Positions 1 through 11,023 are shown, numbered from the stretch's first letter. The stretch: DNA of 64,000 nucleotides from Paragorgia papillata (GCA_035771165.1 JAWNZC010000337.1:62001-126000); one strand, 5' to 3'. Notes: generated by a model from the letters alone, not told the origin. A program made the numbers and translations.

Positions 1-91
1 CAAATAGCTCACAGCACAAATACTTTCTTGGTTGAATAACTCAGAGGAAAACAGTCTTGTCGACAATAAAACATAAAAGCAGAATAAAGCA

Positions 92-544
92 ATGGGTGAC
101 TTGTCGGATAAAGAGTTGGAGCTGTGTAAGGACATATTTATGTTGTACGATACGACTGGTGGCGAAAAGATAGCGCTTAATTGCATGGGCGAAGCATTAC
201 GCGCGATGAAAATGAACCCAACTGAAAGCGATCTTCAGAAGATAACGAAAGATTTCAAAAAGAATGAAATAACCTTCGACGAGTTTCTGCCTGTCTATAG
301 TTCGTTCAAACAACACCAGGATCAACTTGGACATAAAGGAACACCTGAAGGAATAATCGAATGCTTTCGACATTTTGATCGCGATGGCAATGGTGTGATC
401 TCATCAGGAGAGCTAAGAAACCTATTGACGACGCTTGGGGAGAAATTGAGCGATGAAGAATTCGACGGCTTGACATCTGGCTATATCAATAATAAAGGCG
501 AAGTACTTTATGAAGAGTTTGTCCGTGGTGTGATGGAAATGTAG
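92..544 (+). CDS. Myosin essential light chain-like EF-hand protein, complete, single exon
   Basis: A 150-residue calmodulin-superfamily protein. Residues 93-107 ([16 protein letters not shown]) form a canonical EF-hand loop with Asp96, Asp98, Asn100 and Glu107 in the Ca2+-ligand positions. It is followed by [20 protein letters not shown] (109-128), the linker typical of myosin essential light chains and calmodulin. The first EF-hand (around [12 protein letters not shown], 18-29) and the last (around [13 protein letters not shown], 131-143) have lost ligands, as in essential light chains, which wrap a myosin heavy-chain IQ motif and stiffen the lever arm. The length matches the family (about 150 aa). 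The ATG at 92 begins the usual M-x-D/E-L-S-x-x-E entry. The C-terminus ([10 protein letters not shown]) also fits. The whole protein is uninterrupted, whereas such genes usually contain introns, so a retrocopy or intron loss is possible. Calmodulin-like or troponin C-like identity is less likely because three loops are degenerate. Confidence 0.88.
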   Translation: MGDLSDKELELCKDIFMLYDTTGGEKIALNCMGEALRAMKMNPTESDLQKITKDFKKNEITFDEFLPVYSSFKQHQDQLGHKGTPEGIIECFRHFDRDGNGVISSGELRNLLTTLGEKLSDEEFDGLTSGYINNKGEVLYEEFVRGVMEM

Positions 545-767
545 AGACTTCAGTGTTATTCATACACGCTGCTCAGTCATTCAGGCGTCAAATGAGCCTT
601 CGCGAATAGTCAATTACAAACTTTTATATACGAATTGTTCATAGTGATTATAGGGTTATTTTTAGTTAGCATTTTCTTTATTAAAGTAAGATAAATTCAT
701 TATCTTGGTAACTACTAAACTTTAAAATGTTTAAATTTTATCTTTAGAGAAATGTAAAGTGTTTAAT

Positions 768-773
768 AATAAA
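768..773 (+). terminator. Polyadenylation signal of the light-chain gene
   Basis: AATAAA lies 224 bp after the stop codon at 544, in AT-rich sequence followed by a GT-rich stretch (gttttacttcgtggttttat), as expected for a cleavage/polyadenylation site. Confidence 0.5.
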
Positions 774-1253
774 CATGGTTTTACTTCGTGGTTTTATAAA
801 CTTCTGTACCGCAGTGTCTGACGTGTCTTGGGAGTGGGGAACTTCCTTGTACAAACGGTGTTCGTATATTATACATTGCATTATGTATACAATTGACTTT
901 CAAAACAATATTACGATATCATTTGTGGACAAACAGACTTATTAACTCATTAGTTCATTCAAAAGAAGCTTCAATAACTAAACCAAGCAGACCCCACTTG
1001 GCTTGGAGCATAATGCATATGTCATATCAATACGGAAAAACGTTTATCAATGTCGTGAATGATAACTTGGAGCTGAGTTTCTCTAATCTCTAATAAAGAT
1101 TGGAAGTTCAACAGGTAACTATCTGTTATCATGTTCATGCTGAGGCTTATTGATACGCAAAGTAAACAAAAGGTTAATAAAAAATAACACGCGGGCATGT
1201 CGTAGAAGCAGGCTAGCCATTGCCAGCGGGCGGAAAGAATATCACAGCGGCAA
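774..1253. other. AT-rich intergenic sequence
   Basis: No supportable gene. A 66-codon open frame at 893-1093 has no recognisable domain. The stretch ends at the TTAA target of the next foldback element. Confidence 0.5.
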
Positions 1254-1257
1254 TTAA

Positions 1258-2231
1258 GGTGGCTCCATACAGTTTCTTGAAAAATGGAAAATACAAGTTT
1301 GAGAGTTCATAACACGTGCATAAATAATTTGGAAAAAGAATAAAACTAAATGTTATGCATTAGATACAGCATGAGCAGCCGATCTGTATCTGATTTACAA
1401 GGCGAGCCGAAGGCGAGCCGTAGTAAATCAGATACAGATCGGCTGCGAATGCTGTATCTTTCTTAAAATACAAATGCATCTAAGTAATCAAGTTCACCAA
1501 CTATTTTAGCGATATACTCTATTTTAGCCGAGAAAATCGAAGCTAAAGTTTATGTAAATCAGGACGATTCTGTATCCGATTTACAACCTCTGCTACGGTA
1601 TTGATTTCTTTTGTGCTTTCCTCATGAATTATTAATGAGTTTTTTAAGCATAGTTAAAGTCTGACAATCAAAAACTGTTACCAAATAAATAGCAACAGTT
1701 GTAGCTATGGCAACAATGACGTTTTAAAATGGCTGCCAATTAACTAATTTAAATAGAAAAAAACTTTGGTGACCCCCAATTTTTTTTTCATTAAACCTTT
1801 TCTTGAAGTATGAGTAATCAATAGGCCGATTTAAAAAAAATTCTGAAGAACGAATAATTTTTTCCCGGAAAAATCATGTTTGTTAATTTTTAAAAAATTT
1901 GGTTCTACAGAATTTTTTAAAAATCGGCCTAGTGATTATTCATACCTCAAGAAAAGTTTTAATGAAAAAAAAATTGGGGGTCACCAAAGTTTTTTTCGAA
2001 TTAAATTGATTTGAAGGGTAATTGGCAGCCATTTTGAAACATAGCAACCATGTTGCCATAGCAACTGCCATAGCAACAACTGTTGCTATTTATTTGGTAG
2101 CAGTTTTTGATTGTCAGACTCTTTAGCTATGCATAACATTTAGTTTTATTCTTTTCCCGAATTGTTTAATCACGTGTTTGGGACTCTCAAACTTGTATTT
2201 TCCATTTTTAAAGAAACTGTATAGAGCCACC
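1258..2231. mobile_element. Foldback MITE with long inverted arms, TTAA-flanked, carrying a nested element
   Basis: The left end GGTGGCTCCATACAGTTTCT and the right end (read in reverse complement GGTGGCTCTATACAGTTTCT) are inverted repeats flanked on both sides by TTAA (1254-1257 and 2232-2235). The arms extend inward through the motifs tgttatgcat, gctattTATTTGGta and the ccccaattttt stretch, meeting around 1865-1885, so almost the entire element is one palindrome. TTAA duplication is the hallmark of piggyBac-type insertion. No transposase is present, so it is non-autonomous. The left arm is interrupted by a separate insertion at 1361-1647. Confidence 0.75.
1361..1647. mobile_element. Nested palindromic element inside the foldback MITE
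   Basis: Comparison of the two arms of the host element shows extra DNA only in the left arm. The right arm reads (inverted) atgttatgcatagctaaag, whereas the left arm reads atgttatgcat, then about 287 bp, then gcatagttaaag. GCAT at 1357-1360 and 1648-1651 may be the target duplication. The insert contains an inner palindrome (gccgatctgtatctgattta ... taaatcagatacagatcggc, 1379-1444). Confidence 0.65.
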
Positions 2232-2384
2232 TTAAGCCAGTTCTAAAGAACTTGATCAGTATATCAGAAAAATTAAAATACAACAGAAATTCAATAGAAT
2301 AGAAACCGAATATATAACAGCATCGTCCTCACTCTTTTTGATCGTTTGTAGTTTAATTTTTTAATTAAAAATTTTTTAATTGTT

Positions 2385-2765
2385 TTATTATATGGCACGG
2401 ATTACTTCTGGTAAAATCACGCGCTGTGATTGGTTGCTGACGGGGCGTGATTTCTCCGTAATGCCCACGGGCATTATGAAAATTGTTAATGCCGTACGAC
2501 TGGAAACAAACAAAAAATCCTAATAAGAAACGTTTTTCGGCAGAAAAACGGCGAAAATAGGTGAAATAGACGACAATGAACATTATAAAAGTAAATTCTA
2601 GTATCCAGACGAGAAAGAAACAGAAGAAAATAACGCTAGTTCGGTGTTTTGACGAAGTTAAAGGAAGGGAAAACCAAGAAATACAATATTGATTTTGAAA
2701 TAAACAGTGCCATATGATAAACTACTTAATAACCTTCGTTCGGTCTTTACGGTAAAATATGGTGG
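2385..2765. repeat. Dispersed repeat, copy 1 (paired with 24667-25030)
   Basis: The segment beginning tggcacggattacttctgg and running through aatgcccacgggcattatga, cctaataagaaac and gaacattataaaagtaaatt to ttcggtctttacggtaaaat recurs with high similarity at 24667-25025. A minus-strand open frame here is a by-product. Superfamily not recognised. Confidence 0.75.
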
Positions 2766-3800
2766 AATTCTAGAATGAATAACATAATACCACTGTACAG
2801 CTCAGAAACCGGTTTCGCATGTGGGGACATTCCGTTTACCAGGAATCCGATTATCTCAGTACGTACACATTTTGAGATGGGGTTCCGGCAGTATGTATTT
2901 GTCATTCCATGGCCTTGGTGGAGGGATTATATTCCTAACATGTTGCCTGCTATATCGTGCTTTGAAAAACATGTTGTCATTTCGTTAGCTTGTGGAGACG
3001 GCTATAGAGACTATCATCTCCTACCCCACACATGAATGCAGGCATTTATCAATTACTCAATAACTACAGTATTAAGACCGAGTAGTATATTTTGACTATC
3101 TGTATAGTCATGTCTCAGTATGAGCTTGACAAACTCTGAACCTATCTGAACATATACAATGTAATGACTTATTTTAAATTTATATATAAACATTTAAGCA
3201 AAACGCTTTATAAACTGAAGTAAAATTACTGAAAAGAAAACATTGTACATTATATTCGAAAATTTGCCAATTTTTGCCAATTTCCCATTTGCTATACTTT
3301 ACAGTTTTCGAAGTACATGTCTATCGGCTTTTTCTAGACGGTCTTGACGGCACCTGCCTAAAATAAAAAATAACAGGCGTGCATAAACATACAGTGTAAG
3401 AAGAGATCTTTTTTGAATATAGCGCTTTTCAAGCAATCTGATTGGCTCATCAATCTCGGGATATCCTGCATTAGTATAAACCAACTAGTGGTCTAGTGGA
3501 CTATATGCAAATCATGTATTCTGATTGGCTGAGCTACTCGTTGTCTATTGGTAAAATAAGGCAGAAAACTCGCGTTTTGCTGAAGTTTTAGTGACCTAGT
3601 ACGGACGAGAGTCGTATGCTGCGGTTAGTTTATTCTTCCTTTTTTGACGGACCAGCACCATATCTAAATAATAGTTTCTCTGACTAGTTGACTAAAACAA
3701 TCAGTAGACAACTTGGAGAAATTAATCGCTCAGTTAGAGTGCTTGACGGCGTATGCAATTGCATGGACAATTATATGCATAACAACAAGTCAACAAATGC
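2766..3800. other. Intergenic sequence with weak open frame and part of a palindromic repeat
   Basis: An 86-codon frame at 2775-3035 (+) has no domain I recognise and is probably not a gene. Near 3481-3600 the motif ctgattggctgagctactcg with cactagtggtct reappears in inverted orientation at 58785-58840, marking a dispersed MITE relic. Confidence 0.5.
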
Positions 3801-3806
3801 TTTTAA

Positions 3807-4165
3807 AGTGCCCCTAACCTCGACATTTTTTATTGTCTTATTTTTTTATTGTCTTTAAAAGAACTTTTAAAATGATAAAGTAACTTCTTTGGAAGATTTT
3901 CACTTTTTTGCTTTGTTTTTGAGATATTTCATTTTGTTTGATATGCAAATGTCCGGAATTTACGTCACACGTGCATATGACTTATCGAAGAAGTTTGTGT
4001 ATCTCTTCTATTCTCGAACGAAATCCTTTAAAATCGAGAAGTTTGGTGTTGTGGTAGAAACACGCACACATGTTATTCATACTTTAGAAGTTACTTAAGA
4101 AGTTACTTTATCATTTTAAACGTTCTTCCAAATAAGACAATAAAAACTGTCGAGGTTAGGGCACT
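3807..4165. mobile_element. TTAA-flanked foldback MITE, AGTGC family
   Basis: Ends AGTGCCCCTAACCTCGACA and its inverse TGTCGAGGTTAGGGCACT are flanked by TTAA at 3803-3806 and 4166-4169. The interior shares the motifs ttgagatatttca, tttgtttgatatg and cacgtgcata with related elements at 39960-40388, 47840-48312 and 62799-63573. It has no coding capacity; a 69-codon frame within it is a repeat shadow. Confidence 0.75.
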
Positions 4166-4294
4166 TTAATATCAATAATCCAACGGTATATAGTACGTCA
4201 TCTGCCCTATATAATCAATCCCAATCTTTCCTTATTTTGTAATGTCAGAAAGGCAACTTTGACACTTATTAAATATGTCAAAGTAAATGCCACA

Positions 4295-4300
4295 TTTATT
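4295..4300 (-). terminator. Polyadenylation signal of SCOC
   Basis: TTTATT on the plus strand (AATAAA on the minus strand) lies 141 bp beyond the SCOC stop codon. Confidence 0.45.
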
Positions 4301-4440
4301 GGACGTTGGTTATTTAGATTATGAGCTGCATATTTGTTCTGTCAGAAATTTTCACTTCACAAACACTATAAAAATACTCGGTACAATTTTTAAAATATAA
4401 CGTAAAATTATTGCAAAACAAACTGCTTCTAAACGGCTAC

Positions 4441-4521
4441 TTACCTCTTTTTAGTTGGAGCATTAGTAGCTTGAAAAACACTTGATGCGGACATCAAGTT
4501 CTCAATGTACTGACCCAGAAC
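4441..4521 (-). CDS. SCOC: SCOC exon 5 (C-terminus and stop)
   Basis: Acceptor tgatttcag is followed by 26 codons ([20 protein letters not shown], then APTKKR) and TAA. This is the most conserved segment of the family. The stop codon sits inside a donor-like AGgtaagtag string. Confidence 0.93.
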   Translation of the reverse strand, partial: VLGQYIENLMSASSVFQATNAPTKKR

Positions 4522-7500
4522 CTGAAATCAGGGCATGTAAACGATATAAAAATACCAAGAAGTGTTTTCAACTCAGAAGAGTTTATTAATTTATCCTGTC
4601 CAGAGCTTTCCCAAGAGGTAACCTATGAAATCTCAACTATCAGAACATTATTGCAAGGTGAAATCGTGAATGATGTTCACGTATACTATATATAGGTGGT
4701 ACAATAGCCATTAAAGTATAATTGCAATCAATGTTAAACGGCAATTTTACCTCTTAAATATTTTGGCAGCCCTGGAATATATGCATTTGATGAACCGCAT
4801 AATTTTCTAATTAACACCTATAGCCCCAAGTAGTTACCAACATTCTTAGATTCTCACCTGATTTTCTGACTTTAATTTTAAATTTTCATCTTTAACAGCA
4901 TCAACTCTTTGAGATAAATCTACAAACCCATCACAAAATGAGAATGGCTTTGAAATTAATCTTGCGATTCAAAAGAAGGTTAAAACTGCCGGGGGAACGT
5001 GCCAGGATTGCGTAGGACATTGCGTAGGATCGCGTCGGATGGCGTAAAATATCGCGCCTGCACATTGAAGAAATGCGGACAAGTTGTCACTCGAGTTGGA
5101 CTTCTGGTTGTATTTCTATTCTGTGCTATAACTATGGAAAACATGGATAGATTACGCCATCCAATACGCCATCGTTTTAATTAAAATTTGTACAGAAAAA
5201 CCATTATACGCCATCCACTACTGTACGCCACCAAACGCCATCCAACACGTCATCCATGGAGGGTAATGAAAATTTACGTTTTTTATTTGGATTAACGTTT
5301 AATCTATTTTTGACGGATTCTTTTATAAAGGAAATAGAAAACATTTTTCCGTGTTCCTAAAGCGTTATAGAAACACTCGTGTAACGCCTCAAGGAAGAAC
5401 TCAAAATAGTGTGGAATTTCGTACTGTAATTTCTCGTTCTTGCAAACATCCCCTTGTGTTTCTATAACTCTATAGAAACATGGAAAATGTTTTCTATTTC
5501 TTAAATAGAACCTACCATTTCCTACCTGGTTAGCTGGTTTATCTGAGTAATTAGCTCACAAGAACGGTGGTACTGAATAGAAGTGGTATATCAGAGGCGA
5601 TCAAAATATAACCTGACATGAGTATCAGTCTCTCCTGAAAGAGAGCCTGACACAAATCATTGATTATTCTCCTTCGCCCCCTATTCATGTGACGTGTCAT
5701 AGCCAATAAAAATCACTTCCTGTTTTGTATGCGTGTGTCTATAAAAAGCTAGCCCGATAAAAAGCTAGCCCGATAAAAAGCTAGCCCGATAAAAAGCTAG
5801 CCCGATAAAAAGCTAGCCCGATAAAAAGCTAGCCCGATAAAAAGCTAGCCCGATAAAAAGCTAGCCCGATAAAAAGCTAGCCCGATAAAAAGCTAGCCCG
5901 ATAAAAAGCTAGCCCGATAAAAAGCTAGCCCGATAAAAAGCTAGCCCGATAAAAAGCTAGCCCGATAAAAAGCTAGCCCGATAAAAAGCTAGCCCGATAA
6001 AAAGCTAGCCCGATAAAAAGCTAGCCCGATAAAAAGCTAGCCCGATAAAAAGCTAGCCCGATAAAAAGCTAGCCCGATAAAAAGCTAGCCCGATAAAAAG
6101 CTAGCCCGATAAAAAGCTAGCCCGATAAAAAGCTAGCCCGATAAAAAGCTAGCCTGATAAAAAGCTAGCCTGATAAAAAGCTAGCCTGATAAAAAGCTAG
6201 CCTGATAAAAAGCTAGCCTGATAAAAAGCTAGCCCGATAAAAAGCTAGCCCGATAAAAAGCTAGCCCGATAAAAAGCTAGCCCGATAAAAAGCTAGCCCG
6301 ATAAAAAGCTAGCCCGATAAAAAGCTAGCCCGATAAAAAGCTTCACCGAACAAATTATTAACATCTAAGTCTAACCAAATTGAACCTCCAAAAATTCATT
6401 GCTTGTGCGTAAACATCTTCAAACACACGTTTATTCAGTTTTCAAGTAATCTTTCGAAGTGGCAATGCCGAAGTAAAATCTATTACTGTATACTGCAATG
6501 AACCAGAAATTTGCAATTAGGGAAATTTATATTTATACGATCGGGATTCGGGAACCTCCAACCATTTTAATATTTGATTACAACAATTCTGATCTCAAAT
6601 ATATTCCCAGATATTTTAATTAAATGCACAACGGCAATTCCGATTACATTTCCATGCAAATTTGAGTTTCACTAGTTTACTAATTTCACTAATTAATATT
6701 TAAATGAAACGGTTAAAAGCGATTAAACCAAAACACTGATTTTGGATGATTGCGTCATTATACCAAAAATACATTGTCCTCACCGTGCACAAGTTTGCAT
6801 AATGTAAACAAAAAGGTAGAACAAAGACTTTAGCTGAGTTTCCAGACCATCTCTCGATTGACTATGGCTCAATACAGTCAAGTTTGAAGTAATATATAGT
6901 ACAGTAGATGACAAAATGTATGTCTTCATACTGGCTAACTTACCATCAAGAGTATTTTGAAGTTCAAGCACTTCATTAATTAGTTTTGATTTTTCCTCTC
7001 CTTCATCATCATCTCCACTTTGTCCTAAATTAAATTAAATTATTGTATATTAAATTAAATCAAGAACTCAGAATGATGGCTTGTATAGCTGCAAAAACTA
7101 CATGTAACAAAACATTACAATTACAATCTCCAAGCTTAAAGTACTACATGTGCATTTGGGGAGTTGAAAAATTTCTAAACTGCTGTAAGTAAATACTATT
7201 AAAGTTGGTGAAAATCATGTTGTTAGATGATTACAGTATGCTAGTGTCTGAACAGTGACAAAAAGGTTGTCGGTTTGAGTCACTGACCTCTATATACTGT
7301 AACTGGATTCAGGGCCACCGAAAGGGGGGGTGGGACTAGGGGGACAAGTTGCCCCAGGTCCCCAACTTGAGAAGGGGCCCCTAAAAATTTTGAGATTTGA
7401 GTTTTTGATGTAAGAAAACATACCCAGAATTAAGAAAGCGTAAAGATCAGTACTGTAACACTAACTTCATCAGTTTTAGCCAACCCAGGGGAGCAATTGA

Positions 7501-10500
7501 GAACACATACATGTGAACATCACCCTATAACATGTGATGTCATCAGGGGCTCCCAAATCGACCCATGTGATGTCATCAGGGGCCCCAAATTGATAATTTG
7601 CCATGGGCCCCACAATTTCTCTTCGCAGCCCTGACTGGATTGCTCATCTGGCTCCAAAAATGAAGCCACTGGAGATGATGAATTTGGAGTACTGATGGCT
7701 TCTGCTACAAGGACCACCAGTGGCTTCAAAATGTTTACCGCTGACCATAAAGGATGAGCAATCCAGTTCTATAGAGATCAGTGATTTGAGTCCTGCTTGA
7801 AAACTATAAGAAATTAAGCTCAAAGAACATTTTATTATCTGTACACACAATAAAATACAGTTACTGTACTGGTATAAACCTTGAAACTGTTATCAAATTT
7901 TCAGGATAAAAGATTTTCACCTACCAATTGCACCATCTTCAAGCTGTTTATTATTCAGTGTGCTCTCAACTGAACCTGCAACATCACATTTGAAATATGT
8001 GATATTTAGTTACCACATTGGCACATTTGACTGATTAAGCACACATCCCAGGAACCATAATTTAATTCCCATCTAAATTAGGGAAGCAGGAACTGGGACC
8101 AATATACATGACTTGTACAATGCAATTCAAAATGTCCAACTTGTAACCAGTGAGCTCTATATATAACTGGAATCTTTGTGGTGGACAACGTACCAGCATG
8201 TACGCCTGAAGTACGTATAGTTCCAGTCTCCTACAGAGTCTGGTCAAGTCTGATTTGGTCAAAAGACCGCATAGGAGACTGGAACTACATGTACTTTAGG
8301 ACTGCATGTCCACCATGTTTGGCTTCAATCTTTGCCCCAGTGAATGAACAGCAGATATCATTGCAGTTATATATAGAGCTCACAGCTCACTGTGACTTGT
8401 TTTAAAACTTTTCTATTTTACAACAAGTGTTAAAATTATCAAAACCAAGTGTTCAAGACACAGAACATATTTTAATTTTTATTGCTTACAAGCAAGCCAG
8501 TTCTCAGACTGCAAACCACATTGCAAAACCTAGGTTTTGTGTAAAAATAGAGGCAAGAAGGTAACAGTAATGTTACAGTATATTACATTCCAAGCCTTCT
8601 TTCATGTGAGTCTCACAAACAAATGTCACACATGTACAGAAGGAACTGTGATCATTTTAAGATTTTCTGCAATTTATTTAGTTTTTTCAACAATAATCAA
8701 AACAATAAGGCAGCTCCAAATGTCAAAACATTAAACACAAAAAAATTATTTTTTACCCACACAATTTGTAAAACTACAGACTGTAAAGTTTAATGCACAT
8801 AAAAGTGTTAACTTTACTAATATAAGTCCAAACCAACAAAATCTTAACTTCTGTTTTGAAGCAGACCAAAACTTTAGTACAGTACATACAGGAGTTGTAG
8901 TGTACACATATCCCTAGCCACCATATTGAATTTAAAGATCATTGACTCTTCCCTCTGGATTCCCAGTTCTGATACAGTGAGAGACTGTATACTAGCATAT
9001 CAGCAGCCTAACTATATTACTTAACGGATGAATAACATCAATCATCCAACAATAAAAAACATATGGTTGCTATGCATGTTTTCATTGGTTGTTGGCCATG
9101 ATCTATTAGAGGACAGACACATGGACACGTCAGATCACATCAGCTGACTTGCTTTTTTCCTTCTTCATTTCCCAAAATCCAGCAAGAGTTTTGAAAAAAC
9201 CTTTTAAATATTTGTATATATATTAAAACAAATCAGTTGGACCATTTTTTGTTGTCTGTTCAGTTATAGATGCACAGGAGACGTAACAATGTGGTGAGAA
9301 CATTTGTGACCCACTCAACTGTGCACATCTCATGGGCCACTTTTTTGTTCTTACCACGTTGTGAAGTCATCTGTGCATCTACATGTACAGTATAACTGAA
9401 CAGACAATGGCAAAATCTATTTGTTAATTAGATGATTGATGTCATCACCAAAAACTGACAATGATTTTCAGTACTGTAAGCAGATTTCAGCAATTCTATT
9501 TAGTACTTTGAATGTGAATAAAAAAATTATTAAATTTGACATTCATATGAAAATTTTTACACAGATCTCAGTGAGTATATTATCTGCCTACTCAGTGACT
9601 CACTCTCATCAAATAATTGCTTTAAACATAACTTGGAAATTTGCAGTTGTTCTAAACAAATATTAACAAATGCATATGCATGGATGTAGGAAGCAGGGGG
9701 GTGCAAGGAAGTTTGACACTAATGCACTTAGTGCAGAGGTACAGTACTGTATAATCCATCCCCCCCATCTTCGCAGTACACAGGCAATACAGAGTGTATT
9801 CGGTTATTCCCCTAAGTTTAGTAATACCCCAGAATTAGGTCAAATCAGCCATATTTTAAAAGAATTGCAGTTGATGTGGAACTAGCCTGTACACATGTTT
9901 TTACAGCTGGGAAAATAATTTAATCCTACTCAAAATAATTTAATATTTGATTTGAGTATTGTAATATGGTGTAACCTTCAGATTTTGGTAAATTCTTCCC
10001 CCAAAATGCAGGAAATAGCATTTCCAAGACTGTAGATTTCAAAACTTTCTGGGGGAGCATTACCCCCCCCCCCCCCCCCCCAATATTAAAATTAAACATC
10101 TTCATACGGCCTTAGCATAGATTCCAACTGTCCCAGTTTGGGACTGTCCCGGTTTGACCGGGACTGTCCTGGTTTAGACTATGTTGTCCCGCTGTCCCGG
10201 TTTCATACTAATTGTCCCGGTTTCCTTGGGATAAGAGAAGCTCTACCAAATTTTTTATGGTTGTATTCTTCAAACATAAGGCTGATAAGCTTTGGCGAGA
10301 TTCTCCTGGGTCAATCCATGGTTTAATAGTGGGTTTAATCCAATCGGAGGTTGCTATAACCCAGGTGATCCAGACCGAGGCGGATGTATATAAATCTCAT
10401 TCTCAGAGCCTAACATGACGTACCTACCAGTACCTGGAAGGTGACCGCTTGTTAGTCAATCAGGAAGCGAATATTATTGCTGAGCAAATATTTTGCCGTA

Positions 10501-11023
10501 GGTTGGAAAGTGATATTTTGCCGTGAGGATGTCTGTTTGGTCAATTTCCTTGTCCAGTGGATTTTGATTGGTTGATATACTAATACTTGAATAATATAAT
10601 GAAATATTTTACATAAGTTTCAACCAATCCGAATCGACATTCACAGAAACCTGGCCAATGTATCCACTTTATTGGCAGTGGGAAAGAGGGGGGGGGGGGT
10701 GCAATATCGCTAAATGTCCCGGTTTTGAGGGTCCAGAGGTTGGAATGTCTGCCTTAGCTTGATGTGGCATTTGATTTCAAAAGTTATTCCTAGTTGGGAA
10801 CTAACGGGAACTAACAATACCACAGTTATGTAGAATCGTAAAGATTCAACTATCTACTGTAAAATTTAGTTAACTTATGCTTAATATGCAACGCTAAAAA
10901 TGAAAACGCTATGTTTGTCTACGTACCACAAGCACACGATTCATCATCTGATGACAAGTTTATTGTTTGTAGATTATGTTCATCGACACGAGGATTAAAT
11001 TCCTCTGTATTCATTGCCGTCAT
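4441..11023 (-). CDS. SCOC: Short coiled-coil protein SCOC/UNC-69 homologue, five exons, complete
   Basis: Coding exons in transcript order: 10927-11023, 7925-7975, 6944-7024, 4858-4919, 4441-4521. Every junction is GT-AG and in phase, giving 372 nt and 123 residues. Residues about 60-112 form a continuous coiled coil ([37 protein letters not shown]) and the C-terminus [17 protein letters not shown] plus a basic KKR tail closely matches animal SCOC. SCOC is known from other animals as a Golgi/vesicle-associated coiled-coil partner of FEZ1/UNC-76 and UNC-51/ULK-linked machinery, acting in axonal transport and autophagy. The acidic, low-complexity N-terminus ([12 protein letters not shown]..., SSDDES) is not conserved in detail. 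An in-frame TGA upstream of the ATG at 11023 fixes the first possible start; a second ATG lies nine bases downstream. Introns hold a 16-bp minisatellite and a hAT MITE. MBLAC1 starts divergently 221 bp away. Confidence 0.93.
4858..4919 (-). CDS. SCOC: SCOC exon 4 (coiled coil)
   Basis: Encodes [20 protein letters not shown] and Q between acceptor gggtttgtag and donor gtgaga. Heptad leucines continue from exon 3. Confidence 0.93.
5741..6341. repeat. 16-bp minisatellite, about 37.5 copies, in a SCOC intron
   Basis: The unit ATAAAAAGCTAGCCCG is repeated head to tail with no length change across 600 bp. The only variation I see is a run of five adjacent units with T for C (GCTAGCCTG) at about 6150-6230. 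Each unit contains the palindrome GCTAGC. Confidence 0.97.
6342..6943. other. SCOC intron sequence without recognisable features
   Basis: AT-rich. A 63-codon minus-strand frame runs into exon 3 and is its read-through. Nothing else supportable. Confidence 0.5.
6944..7024 (-). CDS. SCOC: SCOC exon 3 (start of coiled coil)
   Basis: Encodes [10 protein letters not shown] followed by [16 protein letters not shown] between acceptor taatttag and donor gtaagttag. Confidence 0.9.
7310..7633. mobile_element. hAT-type MITE with perfect 8-bp target duplication
   Basis: Inverted ends CAGGGCCACCG ... GCAGCCCTG are bounded by identical ACTGGATT copies at 7302-7309 and 7634-7641. An 8-bp duplication with CAGGG termini is the hAT superfamily signature. 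The interior (caagttgccccaggtcccc, tttgatgtaagaaaac, catgtgatgtcatcaggggc) matches the inverted copy at 34836-35148. It has no transposase and lies in a SCOC intron. Confidence 0.9.
7925..7975 (-). CDS. SCOC: SCOC exon 2
   Basis: 51 nt encoding [17 protein letters not shown] between acceptor tgatgttgcag and donor gtaggtg. Phase agrees on both sides. It is poorly conserved and could be alternatively spliced, because its length is a multiple of three. Confidence 0.75.
7976..10120. other. Long SCOC intron 1, mostly unremarkable
   Basis: AT-rich intronic DNA. Contains an imperfect palindrome at about 8150-8395 (ctatatataactggaa ... ttatatatagagctcac and an inner GTAC-rich stretch) and another at about 9240-9410 (gttgtctgttcagttataga / tataactgaacagacaat), both probable MITE relics. 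A poly-C run sits at about 10063-10081. Several open frames of 60-76 codons have no domain and no splice support. Confidence 0.55.
10118..10756. mobile_element. Dispersed element rich in TGTCCCGGTTT motifs
   Basis: Begins gattccaactgtcccagttt with six or so copies of gtcccggttt in 90 bp and ends in inverted form aaatgtcccggttttgaggg ... aggttggaatgtc. The shared terminal attccaac suggests short terminal inverted repeats. A poly-G run at about 10687-10700 lies inside. Superfamily not assigned. Confidence 0.55.
10927..11023 (-). CDS. SCOC: SCOC exon 1 (start codon)
   Basis: ATG at 11023-11021 begins [20 protein letters not shown]; the exon ends at donor gtacgt (10926-10921). Upstream in-frame TGA excludes a longer N-terminus in this exon. 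Confidence 0.82.

Noticed and set aside
2775..3035. 86-codon plus-strand frame (MNNIIPLYSSETGFACGD...)
   Set aside because: No recognisable family, lies beside a dispersed repeat, and its length is within chance for this window.
5741..6341. CRISPR-like array
   Set aside because: Units are contiguous 16-bp repeats with no unique spacers, in a eukaryotic intron.
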